From assembly GCA_022837365.1 (NCBI GenBank), contig JALHHV010000183.1:1-7111 (forward strand): 7,111 nt of DNA, read 5' to 3'. The stretch comes from Desulfovibrio sp. (GTDB lineage: Bacteria; Desulfobacterota; Desulfovibrionia; Desulfovibrionales; Desulfovibrionaceae). Shown piece after piece: positions 1-5,929 of this stretch (positions are counted from its first letter, which is position 1; the number at the start of each line of letters is the position of its first letter). A program made the position numbers and the translations under genes. The notes below the pieces were generated by a model. The model had not been told where the DNA came from. It worked only from the letters and a program-made list of their open reading frames with translations, and did not search any database.

Positions 1-1
1 C

Positions 2-1438
2 ATGCTGACCGGCTGCGCCTTCGGCCCCGACCATGCCCGGCCCGCCATGGACCTGCCCGACGCCTGGCGCGAGGGCACGGCCGACGCGGGCGACGTGCAG
101 GACGGCTGGTGGAAGGGCTTCGACGACCCGGCGCTGGACGCCCTGGTGGCCGCCGCGCTGGACCACAACCGCGACCTGGCCAAGGCCATCGCCAACGTGG
201 ACGAGGCCCGCGCCCAACTGGGCCTTGCCCGGGCCGACCAGATGCCCCGGCTGGACGCCAAGGGCGGTTCCGAGCGCCAGCGCTATTCGCTGAACAGCCT
301 CAACTCGTTCACCGAAGACACCCGCATCCAGGACCTGCACAACGTGGGCGGCGCGCTGTCGTACGAGGTGGACCTGTGGGGCCGCTACCGCCGCGCCACC
401 GAGGCCGCCCGCGCGCAACTGCTGTCCACCGTGGCCGCGCGCGACACCGTGCGCCTGGCCCTGACGGCGCAGGTGGCCCGCACCTACTTCGACCTGCGCG
501 CCTACGACCAGCAATTGCAGGTGGCCCGCGACACGCTGGCCTCGCGCGAATCCACCCAGGAGTTGCGCAAGGTGCGCTTCGAACTGGGCCTGACCAGCGA
601 ACTGGACTACCGCCAGGCCATTGCCGAAGCCGCCGCCGCCCGGTCCACCGTGCACACCCTGCAATACAACGTGGCCGCCAGCGAAGGCGCGCTGGGCGTG
701 CTGACCGGCAGGAGCCCGCGCGACATCGTGTCCGGCACCGTGGAACGCGGCCTGGCCGTGGACGCAGTGCCCGTGCCCCCCAGCGTGCCCGCCGGGCTGC
801 CCTCGGCCCTGCTGGAACGCCGCCCGGACATCGTGCAGGCGGAACAGCAGCTGGCCGCGGCCAGCGCCAACATCGGCGTGGCCAAGGCGGCGTACTTCCC
901 GTCCATCTCACTCACTGGCCTGCTGGGCTACGAGAGCACCGACCTGACCCGCCTGTTCACCGGTCCTTCCGGCACGTGGCGGTACGCGGGCAGCGTGACC
1001 ATGCCCATCTTCGACTTCGGCCGGGTCAAGGCCGGGGTGGAGGCGGCCGAGGCGCGCCAGCGCGCCGCCCTGGCCGGGTACGAAAAGGCCGTGCAGGACG
1101 CCTTCCGCGAGGCGCAGGACGCCCTGGTGTCCAACCGCAAGGCGCGCGGCGTGGTGGAGGCGCAGACCACCCAGATCACCGCGTTGCGCCGCTCGCTGCA
1201 CCTGGCCAGGCTGCGCTACGACAACGGGTATTCCAGCTACCTCGAAGTGCTGGACGCCGAACGCACCCTGTTCGAGGTGGAGATAGCCCTGGCCTCGGCC
1301 CAGCGCGACCAGCTGGTGGCCGTGGTCGAGATCTACCGCGCCCTGGGCGGCGGCTGGGCGGGCATCGCCCCGCAGCAGCCGGAAGAGGCCCGCAATGACG
1401 CGGCACCGTCCGAAAAGGCCGTGGCGACCGCGCAATGA
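2..1438 (+). CDS. NodT/OprM-family outer membrane efflux lipoprotein (5' partial)
   Basis: Outer membrane channel of a tripartite efflux pump (RND or EmrAB type), forming a trimeric barrel with a long periplasmic alpha tunnel. The gene enters from the left edge. The visible protein opens with Leu-Thr-Gly-Cys, a lipobox whose Cys is residue 5 of the visible part, so most of the signal peptide and the true start lie upstream; the ATG at 2 is not the real start. After the lipobox come the family's FGPD motif, the tryptophan-rich WWKGFDDPALDALV segment, and two efflux-protein repeats (about residues 50-240 and 265-450). Family hallmarks include LLERRPDIVQAEQQL, AAYFPSISLTG, the YLEVLDAERTLFEVE segment and the closing YRALGGGW. 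The stop overlaps the next gene's start (ATGA, 1435-1438), so both share an operon. Partner pump genes are probably upstream, off the window. Family assignment is firm; the substrate is unknown. Confidence 0.95.
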   Translation: MLTGCAFGPDHARPAMDLPDAWREGTADAGDVQDGWWKGFDDPALDALVAAALDHNRDLAKAIANVDEARAQLGLARADQMPRLDAKGGSERQRYSLNSLNSFTEDTRIQDLHNVGGALSYEVDLWGRYRRATEAARAQLLSTVAARDTVRLALTAQVARTYFDLRAYDQQLQVARDTLASRESTQELRKVRFELGLTSELDYRQAIAEAAAARSTVHTLQYNVAASEGALGVLTGRSPRDIVSGTVERGLAVDAVPVPPSVPAGLPSALLERRPDIVQAEQQLAAASANIGVAKAAYFPSISLTGLLGYESTDLTRLFTGPSGTWRYAGSVTMPIFDFGRVKAGVEAAEARQRAALAGYEKAVQDAFREAQDALVSNRKARGVVEAQTTQITALRRSLHLARLRYDNGYSSYLEVLDAERTLFEVEIALASAQRDQLVAVVEIYRALGGGWAGIAPQQPEEARNDAAPSEKAVATAQ

Positions 1439-1977
1439 GCGAATGCCGCCGCTGCCGGGTGGACCGCGCCGAGCGCCATGGCGCGCACGGCTTCGGCCAC
1501 ACCGTGAAGGAACTGGCCCGCGCCTGGCGGGCCGAGTTCGACCGGCGCTTCCGCCCCATGGGCCTGTCCGACACCAGCTGGGTGGTCATCTGGCTGCTGT
1601 CCGAGAACGGCACGCTGCCCCAGGGCCGCGTGGCCGAACTGCTGGGCGTGGAGGGCCCCACCCTGGTGCGCCTGCTGGACCGCATGGAAAAGGAGGGCTG
1701 GGTGCGCCGCCAGCCGTCGGAAACCGACCGCCGGGTGAAGCTGGTGGCCCTGACCGGCCAGGCCCGCCCGGTGTACGACGCCATGCTGGACACCGGTTTC
1801 GCCCTGCGCGACGAACTGATGGACGACATCCCCGAGGAGCACGTGGCCATCGCCCACACGGTGATGCTGCGCCTGCTGGACAAACTGAACGGGCTGGACG
1901 GGCTGAGCGGGCAGAATGGGCAGGATAGGGACGAGGCGGGGGCATGCCCCCCCTGCCGCCCGGAAACCACGGACTGA
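1435..1977 (+). CDS. MarR-family transcriptional regulator
   Basis: A 180-residue winged helix-turn-helix regulator, probably a dimeric, ligand- or redox-responsive repressor of the efflux operon it ends. A helical dimerisation segment (about residues 18-40) leads to the DNA-binding domain: LPQGRVAELLGVEGPTLVRL as the HTH (about 61-80), then LLDRMEKEGWVRR and the wing with Ser-Glu-Thr-Asp-Arg-Arg, the DxRR signature of MarR proteins. A C-terminal helix and a polar, Gly/Gln/Asp-rich tail follow. The start is the ATG inside the upstream gene's stop (4-bp overlap). There is no good Shine-Dalgarno sequence, so translation is probably coupled; the next in-frame ATG (Met42) would cut into the domain. 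Oddly, it carries Cys-x-x-Cys at both ends (Cys4/Cys7 and Cys171/Cys174). MarR membership is firm; the effector and operator are unknown. Confidence 0.93.
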   Translation: MSECRRCRVDRAERHGAHGFGHTVKELARAWRAEFDRRFRPMGLSDTSWVVIWLLSENGTLPQGRVAELLGVEGPTLVRLLDRMEKEGWVRRQPSETDRRVKLVALTGQARPVYDAMLDTGFALRDELMDDIPEEHVAIAHTVMLRLLDKLNGLDGLSGQNGQDRDEAGACPPCRPETTD

Positions 1978-2051
1978 CGGCAACTCGCGTCAGCCGCGCC
2001 AGCCGCGCCAGTCCGGCAACCCGGCAGTCCGGCGGATGACGGACCAACGAC

Positions 2052-2086
2052 AACGCGGCGTCTTCGCAGGAAGACGCCGCGTTTTT
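2052..2086 (+). terminator. Rho-independent terminator after the MarR gene
   Basis: A perfect 12-bp GC-rich stem (2054-2065 with 2070-2081), extended by two A-T pairs to 14 bp (2052-2083), closes a 4-nt GCAG loop and runs into five T residues (2082-2086). It lies 74 bp after the MarR stop and should end the left-hand + strand operon. On the other strand the stem is followed only by a weakly T-rich stretch, so termination of the convergent small gene is possible but less sure. Confidence 0.92.
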
Positions 2087-2121
2087 CGTCGTGCGGGCAG
2101 TGGGAAAAGGCGGGGGCGGCG

Positions 2122-2298
2122 TTATCTGGGCAGGCCGCCCAGCACGCCGCCGAGCATGGCGACCAGGGCGCCCGCCACGCAGACGATGGCCACGGCCTTG
2201 GCCTTGGGGTCACCGGCCTTGTGGCGCTTCCACGCCACGAACGCCTGGTACCACAGCCACGCGCCGAGCACGGTCAGGATCATGGGAATGACGGGCAT
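2122..2298 (-). CDS. Small hypothetical membrane protein (58 aa, two predicted helices)
   Basis: Not recognised as a named family. The ATG at 2298 was chosen because an excellent Shine-Dalgarno sequence, AAAGGAGG (2310-2303), sits 4 nt before it; the frame is open upstream to an ATG at 2379 that has no such site. The 58-residue product is almost entirely membrane-like: a hydrophobic helix at about residues 3-23, rich in Leu and Trp, a short basic loop (KRHKAGDPKAK, about 25-35), and a second hydrophobic Ala/Gly/Val-rich helix (about 36-56). The pattern suggests a helical hairpin with the basic loop in the cytoplasm. It follows the NodT lipoprotein gene on the same strand after about 120 bp and converges on the terminator at 2052-2086. 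It may be an accessory membrane peptide of the pump or simply a neighbour; no function can be assigned. Confidence 0.75.
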   Translation of the reverse strand: MPVIPMILTVLGAWLWYQAFVAWKRHKAGDPKAKAVAIVCVAGALVAMLGGVLGGLPR

Positions 2299-2302
2299 GG
2301 GG

Positions 2303-2310
2303 CCTCCTTT
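2303..2310 (-). promoter_or_regulatory. Ribosome binding site of the 58-aa membrane protein
   Basis: On the minus strand this reads AAAGGAGG, a near-perfect match to the 16S rRNA 3' end, placed 4 nt before the ATG at 2298. It is the strongest Shine-Dalgarno sequence in the window and the main reason to prefer the 58-residue start. Confidence 0.8.
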
Positions 2311-2361
2311 GGAAAGGTCCGTTCTGTCCGGAAGGGATGAAACCCGGCGCGCCGCTCCGGG

Positions 2362-2423
2362 CATGACGCCGGAAGACATGACGCCGGACGGTGCGCCGTC
2401 ATGGCACGGAGCGCGCCGTCATG
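2362..2423. repeat. Cluster of four CATGACG heptamers (two direct, two inverted)
   Basis: CATGACG occurs at 2362-2368 and 2377-2383, and its reverse complement CGTCATG at 2397-2403 and 2417-2423. The first pair belongs to a 12-nt direct repeat (CATGACGCCGGA, period 15), the second to an 11-nt direct repeat (GCGCCGTCATG, period 20). The last copy overlaps the stop of the NodT lipoprotein gene. Inverted copies could pair in RNA just after that gene, but no T-run follows, so this is not a standard terminator. The role is unknown. Confidence 0.6.
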
Positions 2424-3975
2424 CAAGCCCCTGGGCTCCTTCAGTCCAGCCGCCGCCCAGGGCCTTGTACAGCGACACCAGGTGCAGCAGCACGCCGGAA
2501 CGGCTGCGGGCCAGGGCCTCTTCCACCTCCAGTTGGCGGCGTTCGGCGTCCAGCACGGTCAGCAGGTCGTCCACGCCTTCCATGTAGCGCACCTTGGCCA
2601 GCCGGGTGGCTTCGGCCTGCGCGTCCAGCGAGCGGGACAGCCGTTCGCGTTCCACGAAGGATTCGGCGTAGCGGGCCAGCGAGGTTTCCACTTCCTCGAA
2701 GGCCACCAGCACGGTCTTGCGCCAGCGCTCCAGGGTGGCCTCGCGCCGGGCCTCCAGCGCGGCCACGGCGGCGCGGGTGCGCCCCCCCTCGAAGATGGCC
2801 CAGCGCACGCCGGGCATGATGGTCCAGGCGCGGCTGTCGTCGCGGAACAGGTCGGAGAAATGGATGCTGTTCAGCCCGTACGAGCCGGTGAGCGAGAACT
2901 TGGGGAACAGGTCCGCCTCGCGCTGGCCGATGTCGGCCGTGGCCGCGTGCAGTTCGTGCTCCACGCGGCGGATGTCCGGGCGGCGCAGCAACAGGTCCGA
3001 GGGCAGGCCCACGGGCACCAGGTCGGGCACGGCGGGCAGGGGGGCGCGCGGGGCCAGCCGGTCGCGCAGGGCGGCCGGGGCCATGCCGCACAGCACGCCC
3101 AGCCGGTGGATGGCGGCGTCCGTGGCGGCGCGCAGCGGGGGCACCAACGCCTCGGTGCGCTGCAACTGGGCCTCGGCCTGCAACACGTTCATGTCGCTGG
3201 CCACGCCCACGTCGCGGCGCAGCCGCACCAGGTCCAGGGTGCGGCGCTGGGCGTCGGCGTTGCGTTCGGCCACGTCCAGCCGGGCCTGCGCGCCGCGCAG
3301 TTCCACGTAGGCGCGGGCCGTTTCCGCCGCAACCGAAAGCTGCACGTCGGACAGCCCGGCCTCGGCCGCCTGCTGCCGGGCGCGGGCCGCTTCCACGCCG
3401 CGCCGCGCGCCGCCGAAGATGTCGATTTCCCACCGCGCGTCGAACCCGGCCTGGTACAGGTCGCTTTCCAGGGGCATGCGGGCCGCGTCCAGCGACTGCC
3501 CGGTCAGGGTGTTGCTGCTCACCCGGCTGCGCTCGAAGCTGCCGCCCGCCGCCGCCTCGGGCAGCAGCGCGCCCCGGGCCACGCCCACCACGGCGCGGGC
3601 CTCGCGCAGGTTGGCGGCGGCCATCAGGGCATCGTTGTTGTGCCCCACGGCCGTGGCCACCAGTTCCGACAGCAGCGGGTCGCCCATGCGGTCCCACCAC
3701 TGGCCGTCGGGGGCGGCGGCGGCCACCGCGGCGCGGGTGGCCCCGGAACCGTCGGGAGCAGCGCCATCCTTGCCTGCGGCTGCGGAAAGTTCCGGCCGGG
3801 TCGTGGCGGCGCTCCACTCCGTGGGCGCGGCGGACGGGACGGGCCGGTCGTAGTCCGGCCCCACGGCGCAGCCCGAAAGGACAAACCCCGAAAAGAGGAG
3901 GACGGACAGCGTCAGGAAGGGGAACAGGTCCCGCAAGGCGCGGGGATGTCCCGCCGGTGCGCGGTGCGCGTTCAT
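2419..3975 (-). CDS. NodT/OprM-family outer membrane efflux lipoprotein
   Basis: Outer membrane channel, most likely partner of the adaptor and ABC pump encoded divergently to the right. The start at 3975 is favoured over the longer frame (open to 4167) because AGGAG lies 5 nt upstream, the ATG overlaps the TetR stop by 4 bp (ATGA), and translation from here gives a proper lipoprotein signal: basic residues, a hydrophobic core (about 17-33) and Leu-Ser-Gly-Cys with Cys36. Ala at +2 predicts outer membrane sorting. The mature protein begins AVGPDYDRP, then has an unusually long Ala/Gly/Ser-rich stretch (about 49-92) before WWDRMGDPLLSEL. Two efflux-protein repeats follow, with LLLRRPDIRRVEHEL (about 328-342), the LFPKFSLTGSYGL segment, LLTVLDAERRQLEVEEA and YKALGGGW near the end. 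Length is 518 residues, slightly long for the family because of the linker. It is only distantly similar to the lipoprotein at the left edge. Confidence 0.94.
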   Translation of the reverse strand: MNAHRAPAGHPRALRDLFPFLTLSVLLFSGFVLSGCAVGPDYDRPVPSAAPTEWSAATTRPELSAAAGKDGAAPDGSGATRAAVAAAAPDGQWWDRMGDPLLSELVATAVGHNNDALMAAANLREARAVVGVARGALLPEAAAGGSFERSRVSSNTLTGQSLDAARMPLESDLYQAGFDARWEIDIFGGARRGVEAARARQQAAEAGLSDVQLSVAAETARAYVELRGAQARLDVAERNADAQRRTLDLVRLRRDVGVASDMNVLQAEAQLQRTEALVPPLRAATDAAIHRLGVLCGMAPAALRDRLAPRAPLPAVPDLVPVGLPSDLLLRRPDIRRVEHELHAATADIGQREADLFPKFSLTGSYGLNSIHFSDLFRDDSRAWTIMPGVRWAIFEGGRTRAAVAALEARREATLERWRKTVLVAFEEVETSLARYAESFVERERLSRSLDAQAEATRLAKVRYMEGVDDLLTVLDAERRQLEVEEALARSRSGVLLHLVSLYKALGGGWTEGAQGLA

Positions 3976-4688
3976 GGCGTCTCCTGCGGCAATGGCGGCC
4001 CCGGCGCAATGGCGGCCACCTGCCGCAGTCCGCCGGTGACGAAGGCCAGGGTGTGCGCGGTGAGCAGTTCCAGCCCGTCGGCCGAAAGAGCAAGGCCGGG
4101 GAACACCCGGCGGAAAATCTCGCGGTTCAGGTACAGGCTGAGGCACATGGCGATGATGTTCATGCACGAAAGCTGGACGGACGGATGGCTGTCCGGACGC
4201 CCCAGCAATTCGGACACCGCCCCGCGCAGGAACATGGACTTGGGCGCGATCTCGGCGCGCACCAGTTCGTCCAGGAAGGGCGTGGGGCGCATCATCTCCT
4301 GGGTCATCAGCTTCAGTTGCCAGGCCGAGGGGTCGGTGGTGAGCAGGTTGGACAACAGGTCGCGGATGATGATGCCCACCCGCTCGGCCGGGGGCGCGCC
4401 GGGCGGCAGCGAGGCGCGCAGGTCCTCGGCCGTGAGGAAGCGGCGGTGCGCCTCGTGCAGGGCGGCGGCGTACAGCTTGTCCTTGCCGCCGAAATGGTAG
4501 TTGATGGCCGCCGGGTTGGCCCCGGCCAGATCGCAGATTTCCTTGCCCGTGGCCCGGTCGTAGCCGTGCTCGGCAAAGACCATGCCCGCCGCCTCCAGCA
4601 GGCGCTGGCGGGTGGATTCGCGGCCCTGCTCGCGGGTCGCGCCCCTGGCGGCGGCCGCATGGCCCTTGTGATCGGACGACTTCTTCAT
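3972..4688 (-). CDS. TetR-family regulator, CecR (YbiH)-like
   Basis: A 238-residue repressor with an N-terminal TetR helix-turn-helix and a CecR-type C-terminal ligand domain. A charged tail (residues 1-24) leads to STRQRLLEAAGMVFAEHGYD, then the HTH (about 46-73) with ATGKEICDLAG and the INYHFGGKDKLY recognition region typical of the family. The C-terminal part, with LTTDPSAWQLKLMTQEMMRPTPFLDEL (about 117-142 region) followed by a helical core, resembles Escherichia coli CecR, which is encoded beside ybhG-ybhFSR. The same gene company appears here, which supports the assignment. ATGs at 4694 and 4688 are both possible; 4688 is preferred because the predicted promoter would start transcription there. 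Neither has a Shine-Dalgarno sequence. A TTG at 4730 is in frame but lies inside the operator and is unlikely. It is followed by the NodT gene with a 4-bp overlap and probably represses both divergent transcripts. Confidence 0.9.
   Translation of the reverse strand: MKKSSDHKGHAAAARGATREQGRESTRQRLLEAAGMVFAEHGYDRATGKEICDLAGANPAAINYHFGGKDKLYAAALHEAHRRFLTAEDLRASLPPGAPPAERVGIIIRDLLSNLLTTDPSAWQLKLMTQEMMRPTPFLDELVRAEIAPKSMFLRGAVSELLGRPDSHPSVQLSCMNIIAMCLSLYLNREIFRRVFPGLALSADGLELLTAHTLAFVTGGLRQVAAIAPGPPLPQETP
3981..3985 (-). promoter_or_regulatory. Ribosome binding site of the second NodT lipoprotein
   Basis: On the minus strand this reads AGGAG, 5 nt before the ATG at 3975 and inside the last codons of the TetR gene. 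It settles the start of the lipoprotein gene and fits translation coupled to the TetR gene. Confidence 0.75.
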
Positions 4689-4694
4689 GCGCAT

Positions 4695-4724
4695 GCTATA
4701 GGATAGCCACGGGGGCAGTGTCAA
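4695..4724 (-). promoter_or_regulatory. Predicted sigma70-type promoter for the TetR-NodT operon
   Basis: On the minus strand a perfect -35 TTGACA (4724-4719) is followed, after 18 nt, by TATAGC (4700-4695), which matches four of six -10 bases. Transcription would start at about 4688, the A of the preferred start codon, implying a leaderless mRNA. The -35 overlaps the outer end of the inverted repeat at 4720-4750. The -10 also sits in a small palindrome (4695-4707, GCTAT and ATAGC arms). Prediction by eye only. Confidence 0.5.
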
Positions 4725-4750
4725 ATTCAAAATTTAAATTTGAATTTGAC
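4720..4750. promoter_or_regulatory. 31-bp inverted repeat, probable TetR operator
   Basis: Two perfect 12-bp arms, GTCAAATTCAAA (4720-4731) and TTTGAATTTGAC (4739-4750), flank a 7-nt centre ATTTAAA. It is almost all A/T in an otherwise extremely GC-rich window, which makes chance unlikely. It lies in the gap between the divergent TetR and adaptor genes, and each outer end forms part of a -35 element. TetR-family repressors bind such palindromes beside their own gene, so the encoded TetR protein is the natural candidate ligand; this is inference. Confidence 0.8.
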
Positions 4751-4774
4751 TTTTGCCCGCCACCCCACTAGGCT
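4746..4774 (+). promoter_or_regulatory. Predicted sigma70-type promoter for the adaptor-ABC operon
   Basis: TTGACT (4746-4751, five of six -35 bases) and TAGGCT (4769-4774, sharing the key T1, A2 and T6 of the -10 consensus) are separated by 17 nt. Transcription would start near 4781, giving a leader of about 50 nt before the start codon at 4832. The -35 is built on the right arm of the inverted repeat, so a bound repressor would cover it. Prediction by eye only. Confidence 0.5.
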
Positions 4775-4821
4775 GAGGCCATCATCCCGGAACCGACACC
4801 GCGCGGACACCGCGCGCACCC

Positions 4822-4825
4822 GGAG
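4822..4825 (+). promoter_or_regulatory. Ribosome binding site of the adaptor gene
   Basis: GGAG sits 6 nt before the ATG at 4832 and supports that start, after which the protein opens with a basic Met-Lys-Lys-Arg and a hydrophobic anchor. Confidence 0.6.
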
Positions 4826-4831
4826 CAGCGC

Positions 4832-5929
4832 ATGAAGAAACGCATTCTCGTCCTCGCCGTGCTGGCGCTGTGCATGGTCGGCGGCGCGCTGGCCTGGCGC
4901 GCCCTGCGCCCCGCGCCCGACGCGGGGCCGGTGGTGCTGTACGGCAACGTGGACCTGCGCCAGGTTTCCCTGGCCTTCAAGGACGCCGAGCGCGTGGCGC
5001 GGGTGCTGGCCCGCGAGGGCGACCGGCTGGCCCCCGGCGCGCTGGTGGCCGTGCTGGAAACCGACCGCCTGGACCGCGAGATATCCCGCGCCAAGGCCCG
5101 CGTGGCCGCGCAGGCCGCCGCGCTGGTCCGGCTGGAGAACGGCTCGCGCCCGCAGGAAAAGCGCCGCGCCCGCGCCGATGCCGACGCCGCCGCCGTGGAA
5201 CTGGCCAACGCCGAGCGCACCTTTGCCCGGCTGCGCGCCCTGTCCGGCACCGGGGCCGCGCGCGAGCAGGACGTGGACGACGCCCTGGCCGCGCGCGACC
5301 GGGCCGCCGCCCGCCTGCGCGTGGCCCAGGCCCAGTTGGCCCTGGTGGAGGAAGGCCCCCGGCGCGAGGACATCGACGAGGCCCGCGCCGCGCTGGCCGC
5401 CCAGCGGGCCGACCTGGCCGTGCTGGAGCAGCGCCGCGCGGACAGCGAACTGCGCGCGCCCTTGTCAGGGGTGGTGCGTTCGCGCCTGCTGGAGCCGGGC
5501 GACATGGCCTCTGCCCAGCGCCCGGTGTGCACCGTGGCCATCACCGACCCCAAGTGGGTGCGCGCCTACCTGACGGAAACCCAGCTCGGCCGGGTGCACG
5601 AAGGCATGCCCGCCGAGGTGGCCATCGACGCCCGGCCCGGCCAGCCGCTGGAGGGCTGGCTGGGGTTCATCTCGCCCACGGCGGAATTCACCCCCCGCAA
5701 CGTGGAGACGCCGGAACTGCGCACCTCGCTGGTGTACGAGGCCCGCGTGTTCGTGCGCGACCCCGGCGACGTGCTGCGCCTGGGCATGCCCGCCACGGTC
5801 ACCCTGCGCGAGGGCCACGCGGTGCCCGTGCGGACAGGCGAGACACGACAGGCCAACGCGACCGCCGCTGCTTCCCCCACGGCGCAGGCCGGAGCTTCCC
5901 CCACGGCGCAGGCCGGAGCCTCCCAATGA
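4832..5929 (+). CDS. HlyD-family periplasmic adaptor, YbhG-like
   Basis: Membrane-fusion protein linking the inner-membrane ABC transporter to an outer membrane channel. The 365-residue product opens with MKKR and a hydrophobic anchor (about 5-22). The Cys at 14 is not in a convincing lipobox, so it is probably an uncleaved membrane anchor. A first lipoyl half (about 44-78) leads to a long alpha-helical coiled-coil hairpin (about 80-205) whose arms repeat a Gly-x-Arg-x-Glu pattern (about 104-109 and 175-179). The second lipoyl half (SELRAPLSGVVRSRLLEPGD, about 205-224) and beta-barrel (ITDPKWVRAYL onward) follow. The segment AEFTPRNVETPELRTSLVYEARV (about 284-306) and LRLGMPATVTL are hallmarks of YbhG. 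A C-terminal extension ends in two copies of ASPTAQAG. The stop overlaps the ABC ATPase start by 4 bp. In E. coli YbhG works with YbhF, YbhS and YbhR; drug export here is inferred from family. Confidence 0.93.
   Translation: MKKRILVLAVLALCMVGGALAWRALRPAPDAGPVVLYGNVDLRQVSLAFKDAERVARVLAREGDRLAPGALVAVLETDRLDREISRAKARVAAQAAALVRLENGSRPQEKRRARADADAAAVELANAERTFARLRALSGTGAAREQDVDDALAARDRAAARLRVAQAQLALVEEGPRREDIDEARAALAAQRADLAVLEQRRADSELRAPLSGVVRSRLLEPGDMASAQRPVCTVAITDPKWVRAYLTETQLGRVHEGMPAEVAIDARPGQPLEGWLGFISPTAEFTPRNVETPELRTSLVYEARVFVRDPGDVLRLGMPATVTLREGHAVPVRTGETRQANATAAASPTAQAGASPTAQAGASQ
5870..5917 (+). repeat. 24-bp perfect tandem repeat at the 3' end of the adaptor gene
   Basis: Two identical 24-nt units (5870-5893 and 5894-5917) are followed by a partial third start. 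The unit length keeps frame and encodes ASPTAQAG twice (residues 347-362). Each unit ends in GGA; with the next G, the copy at 5915-5918 forms the GGAG that sits 7 nt before the ABC ATPase start, so the repeat also supplies that gene's ribosome binding site. Confidence 0.9.

Noticed and set aside
1981..2033. Short GC-rich repeats after the MarR stop (CAGCCGCGC twice, CAGTCCGGC twice)
   Set aside because: Short, low-complexity and without fixed spacing; not enough to call a regulatory site or repeat element.
1176..2213. A 345-codon open frame on the - strand
   Set aside because: Overlaps the end of the first channel gene, the MarR gene and the terminator; Ser/Arg/Pro-rich with no motif.
3976..4167. 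A 64-residue N-terminal extension of the second channel
   Set aside because: It would place a His/Arg/Pro-rich stretch before the signal peptide and overlap the TetR gene deeply. The ATG at 3975 has a ribosome binding site and a proper lipoprotein signal.
2401..4500. A 699-codon open frame on the + strand
   Set aside because: It lies antisense to the TetR gene and the second channel gene, both of which have clear family motifs. Its His/Gln/Gly-rich composition is the usual shadow in GC-rich DNA.
4695..4730. A longer TetR protein from a TTG at 4730
   Set aside because: The codon falls inside the inverted repeat and upstream of the predicted -10, so it would not be transcribed from the likely promoter.
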